A stretch of DNA of 64,000 nt, from the NCBI RefSeq assembly GCF_014873875.1, contig NZ_JADBEM010000001.1:1054001-1118000 (forward strand), in the 5' to 3' direction. A program made the translations under genes and the position numbers. Below the pieces are notes generated by a model, which had not been told where the DNA came from, searched no databases, and saw nothing but the letters and a program-made list of their open reading frames with translations. This document shows, in pieces, positions 17,405 through 25,802 of this stretch (position 1 is its first letter; the number at the start of each line of letters is the position of its first letter). The DNA is from Actinopolymorpha pittospori (GTDB taxonomy: Bacteria > Actinomycetota > Actinomycetes > Propionibacteriales > Actinopolymorphaceae).

Positions 17405-18833
17405 TCAGGCGACGCGTGGCGGGCCGGTTGCGGGGCGGAACACGTTGTGCCACAGGGTGTTCCACTGTTCCGCCCAGGGCCAGTGCTCGGGTAGGTGCAG
17501 GACGGGCCGGCGCTGTGGGCGGGCGATTCTGGCGGGGACGGTGACGATGTGGCGGCGAAGCGTCGCGCCGCGGGCGGTGGCGTGGCGGGGGCTGGTGAGG
17601 GTGCCGGCGGCGCGGAGCAGGTTGTGGGTGATGGCTGCGCAGATGGCCCAGGCGCTGTTGGCGGCGAACCGGCCTGAGGGTAGATGAGCCAACGGCCCGT
17701 CGATCAGGTCGGCGAACACGGTTTCGATGATCGCGTGCCGGCGGTGGGTGATGTCAGCCTGCGCGGTCGGTTCGGTGTTGTTGGTGAAGAACGGGTGATG
17801 ACGCCAGACCGGGAACAGCTCCTGATCGCCGGCCTGGTCGTGGGCTTGGTCGCGGGCGCGGTCACGGACCCGGCGCACGACCAGCCGGGCGGTGACCGGG
17901 TGCTTGGTGGAGGTGAAGGCGGTGAACTCCGTCTCGGCGACCTCGGCGTCCGAAATCAACTCACCGGTGTCGGGATCGGTGACCGCGCCGGGGTAGTGCA
18001 CCGGTGTCCAGGCGTCCTCGGCGATGGAGGCGATCGCGGCGGTGACTGCCGGGTTCTTGGTGAGCACGACGGAGAACCGGACCCCGGCCTTCACACACGC
18101 GGCGACCACGACGTGGTTGCCATACGCCGAATCGCCCCGCATCAGGATCTGCCCGCTGGCGCCGGCGGCGCGGGCGGTGGCGATCGCCTCGGCCACCATG
18201 CTCGCCGCGCCCTTGCCAGAGGCGGCCCGCCCGGCTCGGAGCCGGATCCCAGCCACCACCGGCGCCCCCTGGGTTGTGCTGATCGTGGTGGCCAGCGGTG
18301 ACAGGCCGCGGCGCAGCACCTGCCTGCCGGCGATCTTGGTGTGCCCGAAACTCCCGCCTTGTTTGGCGTGCCCATACACCGGGCGCAGCAGTGAGTCGAT
18401 GTCGATGAACACCTGATCCTCAATGCCGGGGAGCAGCCCGCTGGCCTGAACAAGACCGACCAGGTGCGCCCGGGCGACCGATGCCAGCTGCAGGGTGTGG
18501 CCGTGGGTGAACTCCCGCAGAAACTGACCCAACGTCGCCGGCGCACACACCCCGCCGAACAGCCGACGCATCCCACCGGATCGGATCACATCCAGGTCGT
18601 CGATACAGTCCGCGCCCGCAGCCATCCCCGCGACGATCGAAGTCAGCTTGCCCGCCGGGTTCACCGCCGCCGACCTGACCCTGGTCTCGGTGATCGCGAC
18701 ACGGCTGGAGACCAACTCCGACAGGCCCGCCCGCTCAGCCAGCGCCATCACCGGCACCAAGCACCGCACACGACACCAGATTCGGATCATCGAACACCGG
18801 CCTCGCACGCGACCACCCATACGGTAACTTCAC
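17405..18833 (-). pseudogene. IS1380 transposase with an N-terminal frameshift
   Basis: Nearly full-length IS1380 transposase of about 475 residues with the DDE-fold landmarks DQVFIDIDSLLRPVYGHAKQ, QILMRGDSAYGNHVVVAA and ITHRRHAIIETVFADLIDGP. The natural N-terminus starts at GTG 18833 (KLPYGWSRARPVFDDPNLVS) but is one frame off from the rest. At about 18757-18760 the sequence GTGCTTGGTGCC has one extra T compared with the expected reading Val-Leu-Val-Pro. The main frame has an ATG at 18820 that would give an altered first 20 residues. Either the element is dead, or this is a sequencing error. Slippage is possible but the site is not a classic slippery sequence. Confidence 0.75.
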
Positions 18834-18837
18834 TACC

Positions 18838-18903
18838 AGTGCCTTTTGGATCGGGTTGGATCAGGACTTCGACACTCCAGATTCTCCCGATCCAGAAGGC
18901 ACT
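18838..18903. repeat. 18-bp inverted repeat inside the IS1380 leader
   Basis: AGTGCCTTTTGGATCGGG (18838-18855) pairs with CCCGATCCAGAAGGCACT (18886-18903), with one mismatch and a 30-base spacer. It lies just upstream of the transposase start and could hide its initiation region or bind transposase. Confidence 0.7.
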
Positions 18904-19071
18904 TTCCCTGCTACCGCGCCGAGGGCCCACTCACCCGGTCCACGGATTGAGGCTAAGACCCCCGGGCACGCAATCCCCTTCTCCTGGACGGCTCGGCCGA
19001 ACGTCTGGACGCCATCCTGCACGCGAGGGCAAGGCCTGCGGAGGAACCTCGACCGTGTGTCGGGTGGAGAG

Positions 19072-19479
19072 CTACTGGGGCGGGTTCGGCAGCCAGGCGG
19101 GGATCAGGTCCGGATCACGTGGGAACTTCGCCAGGTCGTCGCGCCAGGCCTGGTCCGAGGGCCACAACCGGAACGCGGGCCGCCCCTCGTAGTCGAAATC
19201 CACGCTGAAGCGCCCGGCATCGTCCAAACGGAAGACGGCGGTGTACCACGCACCCTTGCCGGGCTCGTACAGCAACGCGCGCAGGGCGGCGAAGTAGTCG
19301 TCGACCTCGTCGGGGAGCGCGAACTGGACCTCCTCACCGGTGGCGTCGGTGTAGGTGCAGGTGAACTCGGACGCACGATTGATCATGGAGCAAACGACCT
19401 CCGTCGCCACCCAGTCCGACGGCAACGAGTCGGCGAGGGCCTGACCGATGGACTGGTACAACTCGTCCTGCTCCGGCAT
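19072..19479 (-). CDS. YezG-like immunity protein
   Basis: A 135-residue acidic protein resembling the YezG/DUF600 immunity family: DELYQSIGQALADSLPSDW at the start, then GEEVQFALPDEVDDYFAAL, AWYTAVFRLDDAGRFSVDFD and YEGRPAFRLWPSDQAWRDDL. Family members neutralise nuclease toxins exported by WXG/LXG-type secretion. It starts 10 bases after the stop of the endonuclease-type toxin on the same strand, with AAGGTAG as ribosome site, so toxin and immunity gene form an operon. The immunity gene is intact while the toxin gene is frameshifted. Confidence 0.75.
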   Translation of the reverse strand: MPEQDELYQSIGQALADSLPSDWVATEVVCSMINRASEFTCTYTDATGEEVQFALPDEVDDYFAALRALLYEPGKGAWYTAVFRLDDAGRFSVDFDYEGRPAFRLWPSDQAWRDDLAKFPRDPDLIPAWLPNPPQ

Positions 19480-19489
19480 TAGCTACCTT

Positions 19490-20205
19490 TCACGCGTTGG
19501 GGATGGTCCTTCGGACCCTCTGGATCACGAGCTTCCCGTTCTCGTCGACGGACCGAATAGTGTAAGAGATCTCGAACTCGTGTGGGCGATGTGTCGAATC
19601 GTTTGGATACTTCGGCACGACCTTGACGTACACATCCTTGTCGGCCTCCAGCGCGTCCGCCCAGTCTTTCTCCATCGCCTGCCAGTCGCCGCCGCTGTTC
19701 TGCCGGGCGGCCTGGGGCACCATGTTGAGGCCCTCGCCGGCGCCACCGAACTGCGTACCGAAGAGATGCCCGCCCGCGTCGTTGTCGCGAGGGTTCGGGT
19801 TCTGGTAGATCCGGTCACCGCCTCCGGAGTAGACCTGCTGCGCCTTGTTGCGGTGCCCCGTGCGCAGGATGAGCTCGCCTTCCGCGTGGACGACCCGCCC
19901 CTCGAGTCGGTCTGGTAGACGTAGTTGCTCTGGGTGTCCCGGTTGTTGACGTGGTAGGTGGTGTCCGGTTTCCAGTTCGGTTCTGTGTACGGCGCGGCCT
20001 TGGCCGTCCGCTTCCACTTACGCTTGGGAAGGCTCGTCTCGTCGAGAGCGCGGCTCATCTCGTCGTTCCAGCCGCGCGCGTGACTGCCGGCCGACACGGT
20101 TCGAACTCGTCTGCCGGTCATCTTCTCCAGGCGCTTGGCCACGATCCTCGCGAGCCGGGTGCGCTCCACCCAGCCCCCGTGCCTGCCCGCCGCCCCCCGC
20201 GTCAT
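19490..20205 (-). pseudogene. Polymorphic toxin with DNA/RNA non-specific endonuclease domain, frameshifted
   Basis: Two overlapping frames give one protein of about 238 residues. The first frame starts at ATG 20205, with AGGAGGGGA in perfect position, and runs through HARGWNDEMSRALDE and NNRDTQSNYVYQTDSRG. The second frame continues RVVHAEGELILR and then the Endonuclease_NS_2-type domain DNDAGGHLFGTQFGGAGEGL, NMVPQAARQNSGGDWQAME and RPHEFEISYTIRS. The D-x-GH and N-x-VPQ-N sites are the metal-binding and catalytic positions of the beta-beta-alpha metal nuclease fold. Near 19900 the run GAGGGGCGGGTC is one base short of an uninterrupted frame. The toxin is thus either inactivated or carries a sequencing error. 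Followed by its immunity gene. Confidence 0.75.
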
Positions 20206-20520
20206 GGCTCCCCTCCTGCGCTCCGTGAACGTCGACGAGCGTCCGCTCGATGTGCTGGGAGATCTCGCCTACCGGTGATCTGGTGCAGGCGGCGACGACG
20301 GCCGTGGCGATGCTGGTTGTGCAACGCGTCCGGAGCCGCACCTCGTCTTCTCGGTGGCGACACGATGATCTCCTCCCCGTTTGCATGTAAGTTACGACAG
20401 GGAGAGGCAGATCGGCGAAACTTTGTCTACAGACGGCGGGCAACCAGTTGGAGAACGCTGTCGTTCGCGGTTGAAGTCGCGAGCGAGGCCCTGAGTTCTC
20501 GACGTCCGGGGAGGGCGGCA
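20206..20520. promoter_or_regulatory. Shared divergent intergenic region of the toxin cassette
   Basis: About 315 bp between the minus-strand toxin gene and the plus-strand YbaB-like gene. Ribosome sites for both flanking genes lie at its ends (GGAGGGG at about 20210, GGGAGGG at about 20511). The centre is slightly AT-richer (TTTGCATGTAAGTTACGACA) and is the likely promoter area. No clear operator repeat was seen. Confidence 0.45.
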
Positions 20521-20964
20521 GTGACCGATGTCAGCGCGAACGACTTCGACCGGCTGTTCAACGACGCGCTGACGGCGTTGCGGCCCCTAGCCGACCAGGA
20601 CCCGACCGCCGAGCGGGACCCGACCGTCGAGCAGGACCGAACCGACGAACCGATCCGGGGAGTCGGAGAGGCCATGGACGGCTTCGTCCGGGTCACCGCC
20701 ACGCCCGGCGGGCAGCTCGAGCGGGTCGAGCTCAACCCGCGGGTCATGCGCTCGGACTCCGAGTCCCTCGCCCAGGCATTCGTGGCGGCCTCCAACGCCG
20801 CGCTGGCCGATCTGCAGCAAAAGATCAGCGCAACCCTCCCACCGCTGGCCGACCAGCAGCAGCTACTTGAACGCCTCCAGGAGTTCCAGAGCCAGTCGGT
20901 GTCCCAGATGCAGCGCTACCTCAAGGCAATCACCGACGTCCAGGACCGGATCGACAGGGACTGA
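20521..20964 (+). CDS. YbaB/EbfC-like protein in a WXG secretion cassette
   Basis: A 147-residue protein. Residues about 50-115 match the YbaB/EbfC domain (AMDGFVRVTATPGGQLERVE, LNPRVMRSDSESLAQAFV, AASNAALADLQQK). A charged N-terminal insertion (DQDPTAERDPTVEQDRTD) and a coiled-coil C-terminus (QQQLLERLQEFQSQSVSQMQ) are added. Stand-alone YbaB binds DNA, but such proteins are also commonly found beside WXG100-type toxins of actinobacteria, where the role is unknown. GTG 20521 follows GGGAGGG. The gene ends 3 bases before the next, so the three plus-strand genes probably form one operon. Confidence 0.75.
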   Translation: MTDVSANDFDRLFNDALTALRPLADQDPTAERDPTVEQDRTDEPIRGVGEAMDGFVRVTATPGGQLERVELNPRVMRSDSESLAQAFVAASNAALADLQQKISATLPPLADQQQLLERLQEFQSQSVSQMQRYLKAITDVQDRIDRD

Positions 20965-20967
20965 GTG

Positions 20968-21303
20968 ATGGCAGGCGACGACGTCGAGGTCGGCTGGGAG
21001 AAGATCCGTGCCGCGGCCGGCGATGTGGACGGGGTGGCCCAGGACCTGGGTCGGGAGCTACAGGCGCTGCAGTCCGAGATCGCGACCTTCGTGGACGGCT
21101 TCGGTGGCGACGATCTCGGCATGCTCATGGGTGGCACCCACGAGGTGATCTCGCAGTTCACCATCGACAAGCTCTCCGAGCTGCTCGAGGACCTCATGTC
21201 CCATTCCAAAGCCCTGGACGGCGTCTCGGCGACCTACCGCGACAACGAGGAGGGCGGCCGACAGATGTTCGACCAACTGGGTGACGGGGTCGAGGCCGTC
21301 TAG
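20968..21303 (+). CDS. WXG100/EspC-like type VII secretion target
   Basis: A 111-residue, mostly helical acidic protein. The pattern is that of small ESX substrates: GWEKIRAAAGDVDGVAQDLG, a hydrophobic loop VDGFGGDDLGMLM, and a second helix ending LDGVSATYRDNEEGGRQMFD with a Y-x3-E/D-type export motif. There is no signal peptide. The stop of the preceding gene, a GTG and the ATG are contiguous (TGAGTGATG), so translation is likely coupled. It is probably a chaperone or partner needed to export the next protein. Confidence 0.7.
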   Translation: MAGDDVEVGWEKIRAAAGDVDGVAQDLGRELQALQSEIATFVDGFGGDDLGMLMGGTHEVISQFTIDKLSELLEDLMSHSKALDGVSATYRDNEEGGRQMFDQLGDGVEAV

Positions 21304-21358
21304 GACGGCAACGACCAGTTGGTGCGCGTCCGAGACCCGTCTGAAGGAGAGACACACG

Positions 21359-21847
21359 GTGGGAATGCAGCTGCCGGGCGAACTCGTCACGGTCCTCGGC
21401 TTCCTCGGCGTCGACTGGCCCGAAGGCGACGAGGAGAAGATCTTCAAGGGCGGCAACACCTGGATCAACTTCGCCACTCGCCTCCAACACGTCTCCGGTA
21501 ACGCCCTCACGGCCGCCGACAAGGTGTCGACGGGCCACAAGGGCCCGACCGTCGAGGCCTTCCAGAAGATGTGGGAGAAGTACGGCGGCAACAAGAACCT
21601 CGACATCGCCGCCGCTGCGGGGACCGGCTTCAGCGTCGGCCTGTTCGTCTACGCCGCCGTCGTCCTCGTCCTCAAGATCAACGCGATGATCCAGCTGGTG
21701 ATCCTCGCGATCCAGATCGCGCAGGCGATCGCCACCGCGGCGGTGACCTTCGGCGCCAGCCTGCTGGAGATCCCGATCTTCCGGCAGATCGCCAAGACCA
21801 TCATCGAGAACCTCATCTGGATGGCGATCGGCGAGATCATCGGCTGA
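21359..21847 (+). CDS. CpnT-N-like WXG domain protein without a toxin domain
   Basis: A 162-residue protein resembling the N-terminal WXG100-like module of large polymorphic toxins: MQLPGELVTVLGFLGVDWPE, GDEEKIFKGGNTWINFATRL and EAFQKMWEKYGG. Two or three strongly hydrophobic helices follow (FSVGLFVYAAVVLVLKI, LVILAIQIAQAIATAAVTFG, IIENLIWMAIGEIIG). In typical proteins this module continues into a long linker and C-terminal toxin; here it stops right after the hydrophobic segment. GTG 21359 follows GAAGGAGA; ATG 21365 is an alternative. The toxin activity of the locus is instead encoded as a separate divergent gene. The protein could be a carrier or pore subunit for it, or a truncation. Confidence 0.65.
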   Translation: MGMQLPGELVTVLGFLGVDWPEGDEEKIFKGGNTWINFATRLQHVSGNALTAADKVSTGHKGPTVEAFQKMWEKYGGNKNLDIAAAAGTGFSVGLFVYAAVVLVLKINAMIQLVILAIQIAQAIATAAVTFGASLLEIPIFRQIAKTIIENLIWMAIGEIIG

Positions 21848-21864
21848 TCGCCGAAGCCTCGAGC

Positions 21865-23100
21865 TTATGAGGCCGCTCCGCCGTTCACTGGCAGGGCCGC
21901 GAGGACCTCGAACCCGCCCACCGCTCGTGATCCGGTGCGCAGGGTTCCTCCGTTCAACGTGACGCGTTCGCGCATGCCGACCAGGCCGTGGCCCAGCCGG
22001 TCCGGGAGGACGGCCCGCGCTGTGACCATGGATCGCTTCCGGTTGCCGTCGTCGGTGACGCCGACGACGACTGCCTCGGGTTCGTAGCGCAGCAGGACGG
22101 CGGCTCGGGTGGGGCCGGCGTGCTTGAGGGTGTTGGTCAGTGATTCCTGGACCACCCGGTAGATGGCCAGGTCGAGGCTGGAGGGTAGTGGCCGGGGTTC
22201 GCCGACCACGGTGAGTTCCACCTCCAGGCCGGCTTCGCGGGCGCGGTCGAGCAGTGGGGCGAGTTCGGCGACACCGGCCTGGGGTGAGAGTTGCCCGGCT
22301 GACTGGGTGTCGCTCTGGTCGACGCTGCGTAGGGCTCCGACGATGCGGCGCATCTCGTCGAGTGCGGCCCGCCCGGTCTCCTCGACAGCCTGCATGGCCT
22401 CGACGCTGCGCTCGGGCACCCGAGGGAGCATCCGTCGGGCGGCGGCGGCCTGGACGGTCATGACGCTGACGTGGTGGGCGACCACGTCGTGGAGTTCGCG
22501 GGCCATCCGGGCACGCTCCTCCGCGAGGGCGGCGCGGACCTCGGCGGATGCCGCGCGTTCCAGGCGCGCCGCGCGGTCCTCCAGATCGCCGAGGTAGAGC
22601 CGGCGGGCGCGGACCGTGCGAGCGAAGCTCCACACCCCGAGGTAGAGGACCACCTGCGCGCCGACGCTGAAGTAGTCGAAGCTCAGGTCAACCGCGGAGA
22701 ACATGTCCAGTTTGACTGCGAGGTAGGCCAGCGACCCGGCCAGAGTGGCCAGCGTGACGAGCAGGCCACGCACCACCGTGCTGTGCACGCCCACGGTGTA
22801 GATCATGAGCATGGTCGTCCCCGAGCCGACGAGGCTGCTGAAGTCCCAGAAGGCGAGCCCCATGAAGGCCCCGATGGCGACCACCGAGACGGTCACCGGA
22901 TAGCGCCGGCGCACGGCGATCGGTGCCGTGGTCAGCACGGCCAGGACGACGCCCCAGACGTTCGGCGCGCGGAACACCGCACCGTAGTAATCGGTGGACA
23001 GGCCTGCGACGCTGGCCACGGTCAGCAGGGCCGCGAAGACACCATCGACCAGGTCGAGGTGGGATCGCAGCCACGCCTTCACACTCACGCCGTATCGCAC
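21865..23100 (-). CDS. Orphan sensor histidine kinase, DesK/NarX type
   Basis: A 411-residue kinase with five to six membrane segments in residues 15-165, a short coiled coil, the H-box RMARELHDVVAHHVSVMTVQ, and a HATPase_c domain with N-box QESLTNTLKHAG, TDDGN and GHGLVGMRERVTLNGG. It belongs to the HisKA_3 class. As with the kinase at 13526 no response regulator is adjacent. The P450 gene ends only 14 bases upstream of the start on the same strand, so it could be co-transcribed with it. The start is uncertain: GTG 23100 or GTG 23082; no clear ribosome site. Confidence 0.85.
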   Translation of the reverse strand: MRYGVSVKAWLRSHLDLVDGVFAALLTVASVAGLSTDYYGAVFRAPNVWGVVLAVLTTAPIAVRRRYPVTVSVVAIGAFMGLAFWDFSSLVGSGTTMLMIYTVGVHSTVVRGLLVTLATLAGSLAYLAVKLDMFSAVDLSFDYFSVGAQVVLYLGVWSFARTVRARRLYLGDLEDRAARLERAASAEVRAALAEERARMARELHDVVAHHVSVMTVQAAAARRMLPRVPERSVEAMQAVEETGRAALDEMRRIVGALRSVDQSDTQSAGQLSPQAGVAELAPLLDRAREAGLEVELTVVGEPRPLPSSLDLAIYRVVQESLTNTLKHAGPTRAAVLLRYEPEAVVVGVTDDGNRKRSMVTARAVLPDRLGHGLVGMRERVTLNGGTLRTGSRAVGGFEVLAALPVNGGAAS

Positions 23101-23114
23101 CGTTGACCCACGTC

Positions 23115-24518
23115 CTACCTGGCGGTGAGGCGACAGCGGAGCGGACCGGTCGCCTGGAGCGTGATGCCCTGGGAGAGCGCTACGTCGGTGTCGATCGCGG
23201 CGAGTTCGTATGCCTGCAAGACGATGGACAGGGCCAGGACGGACTCGAGCATCGAGAAGTGCTGTCCGATGCAGGCGCGCGGACCACCGCCGAACGGGAA
23301 CCAGGCGTACCTCGGCCGGGCCGCCTCCGCCTCCGGCGAGAAGCGCTCGGGGTCGAAGCGCTCGGGATCCTCCCAGTAGTCCGGGTGCCGGTGGGTGACC
23401 CAGGGGCTGACGAACACGTTCGCGCCCGCGGGAACGCGGTAGCCATCGACCTCGGTGTCGGCGACCGCCCGTCGACCGATTGCCGGCGCGGCGGGGTAGA
23501 GCCGCATGGCTTCCTTGAGGACCTTCGTGACGTACGGAAGCGCGTCGATGTCCTTCGCGCCCGGTCGTCGTGTCCCCAACACGCGGTCCACCTCCTCCCG
23601 GGCAGTGCGCTGTGCATCCGGATGGCGCGCGAGGAGGTGAAGCGCGAATGCCACCGACGTGGCGGTGGTCTCGTGGCCGGCAAGGAGGAAGATGAGCACC
23701 TGGTCGCGGACTTCGCTGGCGGAGAGCCGGTCGCCGTCGGCGTCGCTCGCGTCCGCCAACAGGCCGAGGAGGTCGGCAACCCCGTCCCTGCCGGCAGTAC
23801 CGGCGCCCGGCCGGTCGTCGCCGTGATCGTCCTGGGCGCGCGGGTGCAGGCGGCGCCGCTCAATGATCTCGTCGCACAGGTCGTACAGCTCGCGTCGGGC
23901 CGCCGCGGCCCGCCGGTTGCCGGGTGTCGGCCAGTGCCGTGGGAGGGTCACCGGAGCGAATCCGCGCTGCCGGGTGTAGTCGTCGATCAGCGGGAAGTTG
24001 CGTCGTACGACCTCGACGGCTGCCTCCACGTCAGCGCCGAACAGGATGCGGGAGACGGTCCGCAGGGTCAGGCCGGTCGATTCCACGAGCAGGTCGATGA
24101 CCTGGTCGGGTGCGTTGTGCCAACGCTGGACCGCGGCGGTCGCCTCGTCGCACATGGTTGCGGCGTAGGTGTCGACCCGGCGGCGGGTGAACAGTGGCTG
24201 GACGAGCCGCCGCTGCCGGAGGTAGTCGGCGTCCTGGCTGGTGAGCAGGCCGTCGCCGACCGATTCGCGGACCTCGAGGTAGAACTTGTTGTCCTTGCGG
24301 AAGTTCGCCGACTCGGTGGCCAGGACCTGCTGGGTGCCCTCGGCGGAGAACACGCCGTAGAGCTCGACTCGGAACCCGGGCGGTCCGGCCACGAAACGTA
24401 CGACGTCGCCGTGCTCCCGCTGAGCCCGCAGGAAGGCGTTCAGCGAGTCTCGTTGCAGGTCGAGCAGCGATCCGATCACGGGAAGCCCAGCTGCGGACGG
24501 TGCGAGCACGGCAGTCAT
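23115..24518 (-). CDS. Cytochrome P450
   Basis: A 467-residue P450. It shows the oxygen-binding I-helix LLAGHETTATS, the K-helix EAMR (ExxR), and the haem loop FPFGGGPRACIG with Cys416. It has the length and pattern of the CYP102/CYP110-like fatty-acid- or terpene-hydroxylating group, but the substrate cannot be predicted. Residues 240-260 hold a His/Asp/Gly-rich insertion (RAQDDHGDDRPGAGTAGRDG). ATG 24518 follows GGAGGACGC. No ferredoxin or reductase gene is nearby. The AraC regulator lies 117 bp upstream on the same strand. Confidence 0.9.
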   Translation of the reverse strand: MTAVLAPSAAGLPVIGSLLDLQRDSLNAFLRAQREHGDVVRFVAGPPGFRVELYGVFSAEGTQQVLATESANFRKDNKFYLEVRESVGDGLLTSQDADYLRQRRLVQPLFTRRRVDTYAATMCDEATAAVQRWHNAPDQVIDLLVESTGLTLRTVSRILFGADVEAAVEVVRRNFPLIDDYTRQRGFAPVTLPRHWPTPGNRRAAAARRELYDLCDEIIERRRLHPRAQDDHGDDRPGAGTAGRDGVADLLGLLADASDADGDRLSASEVRDQVLIFLLAGHETTATSVAFALHLLARHPDAQRTAREEVDRVLGTRRPGAKDIDALPYVTKVLKEAMRLYPAAPAIGRRAVADTEVDGYRVPAGANVFVSPWVTHRHPDYWEDPERFDPERFSPEAEAARPRYAWFPFGGGPRACIGQHFSMLESVLALSIVLQAYELAAIDTDVALSQGITLQATGPLRCRLTAR

Positions 24519-24634
24519 GCGTCCTCCGTGATGTGGTCCGGAGAGTTACTGGGGACCTTGCTGCCGTCCAGTATCCAGCCGGCGTACGACCTCGGCCAGG
24601 TCGATGCCGACGTGCAGGCGTTGGCCGCTCCCCG

Positions 24635-25657
24635 TCAACGACCGTCCCGGGAGGCCATGGGAGGGGACCGGAGATCAGCTCGGCGTCGTAGGTCGCTCGG
24701 AGTGCTTCCGTAGGCCGCCTTGAAGGTGCGGTTGAAGCCGCTGAGGTCGCCGAAGCCGCAGCCATGCGCGATCTCGGCGACGCTGCGGTGAGCGAGCCGT
24801 GGGTCGAGCAGTTCTTGTCGTGCACACCGCAGTCGCAGATCGCGCAGGTAGAGGGTGACGGTCTGATGTTCGGCCTCGAACAGCTTGTGGAGGTAACGCG
24901 TCGAGATGCGGACGGCCGCTGCGATGTCGTCGGGCGTCAGGCCGGCGTAGCGGAAGTGCGTTTCGATGTGCCCCTTGATGCGATCGAGCATGGTGCGATG
25001 CCGCGCGTCGGCGTACTCGGCCTTGACGGAGGTGGCGAACAGCGAGATCGCAAGGTCGGTCGTATGCGCGAGGATGCGCTCCGACTGGCCCTCGGGAATT
25101 TCGGATGCATGGCGGGTGAGATCCAGAACGAGCCGTGCCACCACACCCGACAGGCCGGTCTGCCCAGAATGTCGCCGCGCGCTCATGGCTCGCCGCTCTG
25201 AGTCGGTGAGGCTGACTGTGTCGCTAGGGATCGACAGGACCGTGACAGCCCAGGAGTCGGTGAACGTCCACGTGAACGGTCGCGAGTTCTCGTAAACAAC
25301 CAGGTCGCCGGGGCTGAGCTGTGCGAGCCGCCCCTCTTGCTCCAGCGAGGCGGCACCTTTGGTCAGGATCGCCGCCTGGAAGAACATGGCATCCGCTTGC
25401 CGGATCTGTCGCGGCGTCCTCCGGTGCACGTGAGGAGTGGCCTCCAACTCGGCGAACAGCAGCCGCCCGCGCCGTGTCGCGCTCAGCTGGGCGGCTGGTT
25501 CCAATCCGTGACCGGTCCACCGCTCGAGCTGAACCGCGGCGAAGGTGTCGGCGAGCACGTGATGCCAGAAAGCCTCTCGCTCGGACCGTTCGACCGTGTC
25601 GGTGCTGACAACTTCCTCCCCCAACGCCCCTCCTCGACGAGCCCAGTAGACCACCAC
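24635..25657 (-). CDS. AraC-family regulator with AraC-binding-like N-domain
   Basis: About 330-340 residues. The N-terminal AraC_binding_2-type domain includes FWHHVLADTFAAVQLERW, TKGAASLEQEGRLAQLSPGD and VVYENSRPFTWTF. The C-terminal double helix-turn-helix includes LTPDDIAAAVRISTRYLHKL, SVAEIAHGCGFGDLSGFNRT and FKAAYGSTPSDLRRR. Two starts are possible: GTG 25657, or TTG 25624, which has GAGGAGGGG just upstream and fits homologues better. It is divergent from an alpha/beta hydrolase with 145 bp between and upstream of the P450, so those are the likely targets. Confidence 0.85.
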   Translation of the reverse strand: MVVYWARRGGALGEEVVSTDTVERSEREAFWHHVLADTFAAVQLERWTGHGLEPAAQLSATRRGRLLFAELEATPHVHRRTPRQIRQADAMFFQAAILTKGAASLEQEGRLAQLSPGDLVVYENSRPFTWTFTDSWAVTVLSIPSDTVSLTDSERRAMSARRHSGQTGLSGVVARLVLDLTRHASEIPEGQSERILAHTTDLAISLFATSVKAEYADARHRTMLDRIKGHIETHFRYAGLTPDDIAAAVRISTRYLHKLFEAEHQTVTLYLRDLRLRCARQELLDPRLAHRSVAEIAHGCGFGDLSGFNRTFKAAYGSTPSDLRRRADLRSPPMASRDGR

Positions 25658-25802
25658 GTTCGACCCGCCACGTCTGAAGGGTGTGCGCTGTGATCCGCAA
25701 TGTGTGCGCCTTCATCCGCGACTCACACCGGCGCTCGCGCAGATGCTGACGGCAACAGGTCGTCAGTGCGCGGACGTCGCACTCCTGTGACGAGGAGTCA
25801 CC

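Larger units (their letters stand above)
17267..18952 (-). mobile_element. Complete IS1380-family insertion sequence
   Basis: Element of 1686 bp. Terminal inverted repeats begin CCTCAATCCGTGGAC at the left and mirror as GTCCACGGATTGAGG at the right. Both sides are flanked by the direct repeat CTAAG (17262-17266 and 18953-18957), the target-site duplication. The element carries one transposase gene on the minus strand and a long hairpin between that gene and the right end. Confidence 0.88.

Noticed and set aside
21194..22633. 479-codon minus-strand frame over the WXG cassette and histidine kinase
   Set aside because: Arg/Pro-rich shadow lacking any domain.
22923..24713. 596-codon plus-strand frame antisense to the P450
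   Set aside because: No recognisable domain; the P450 has all family motifs.
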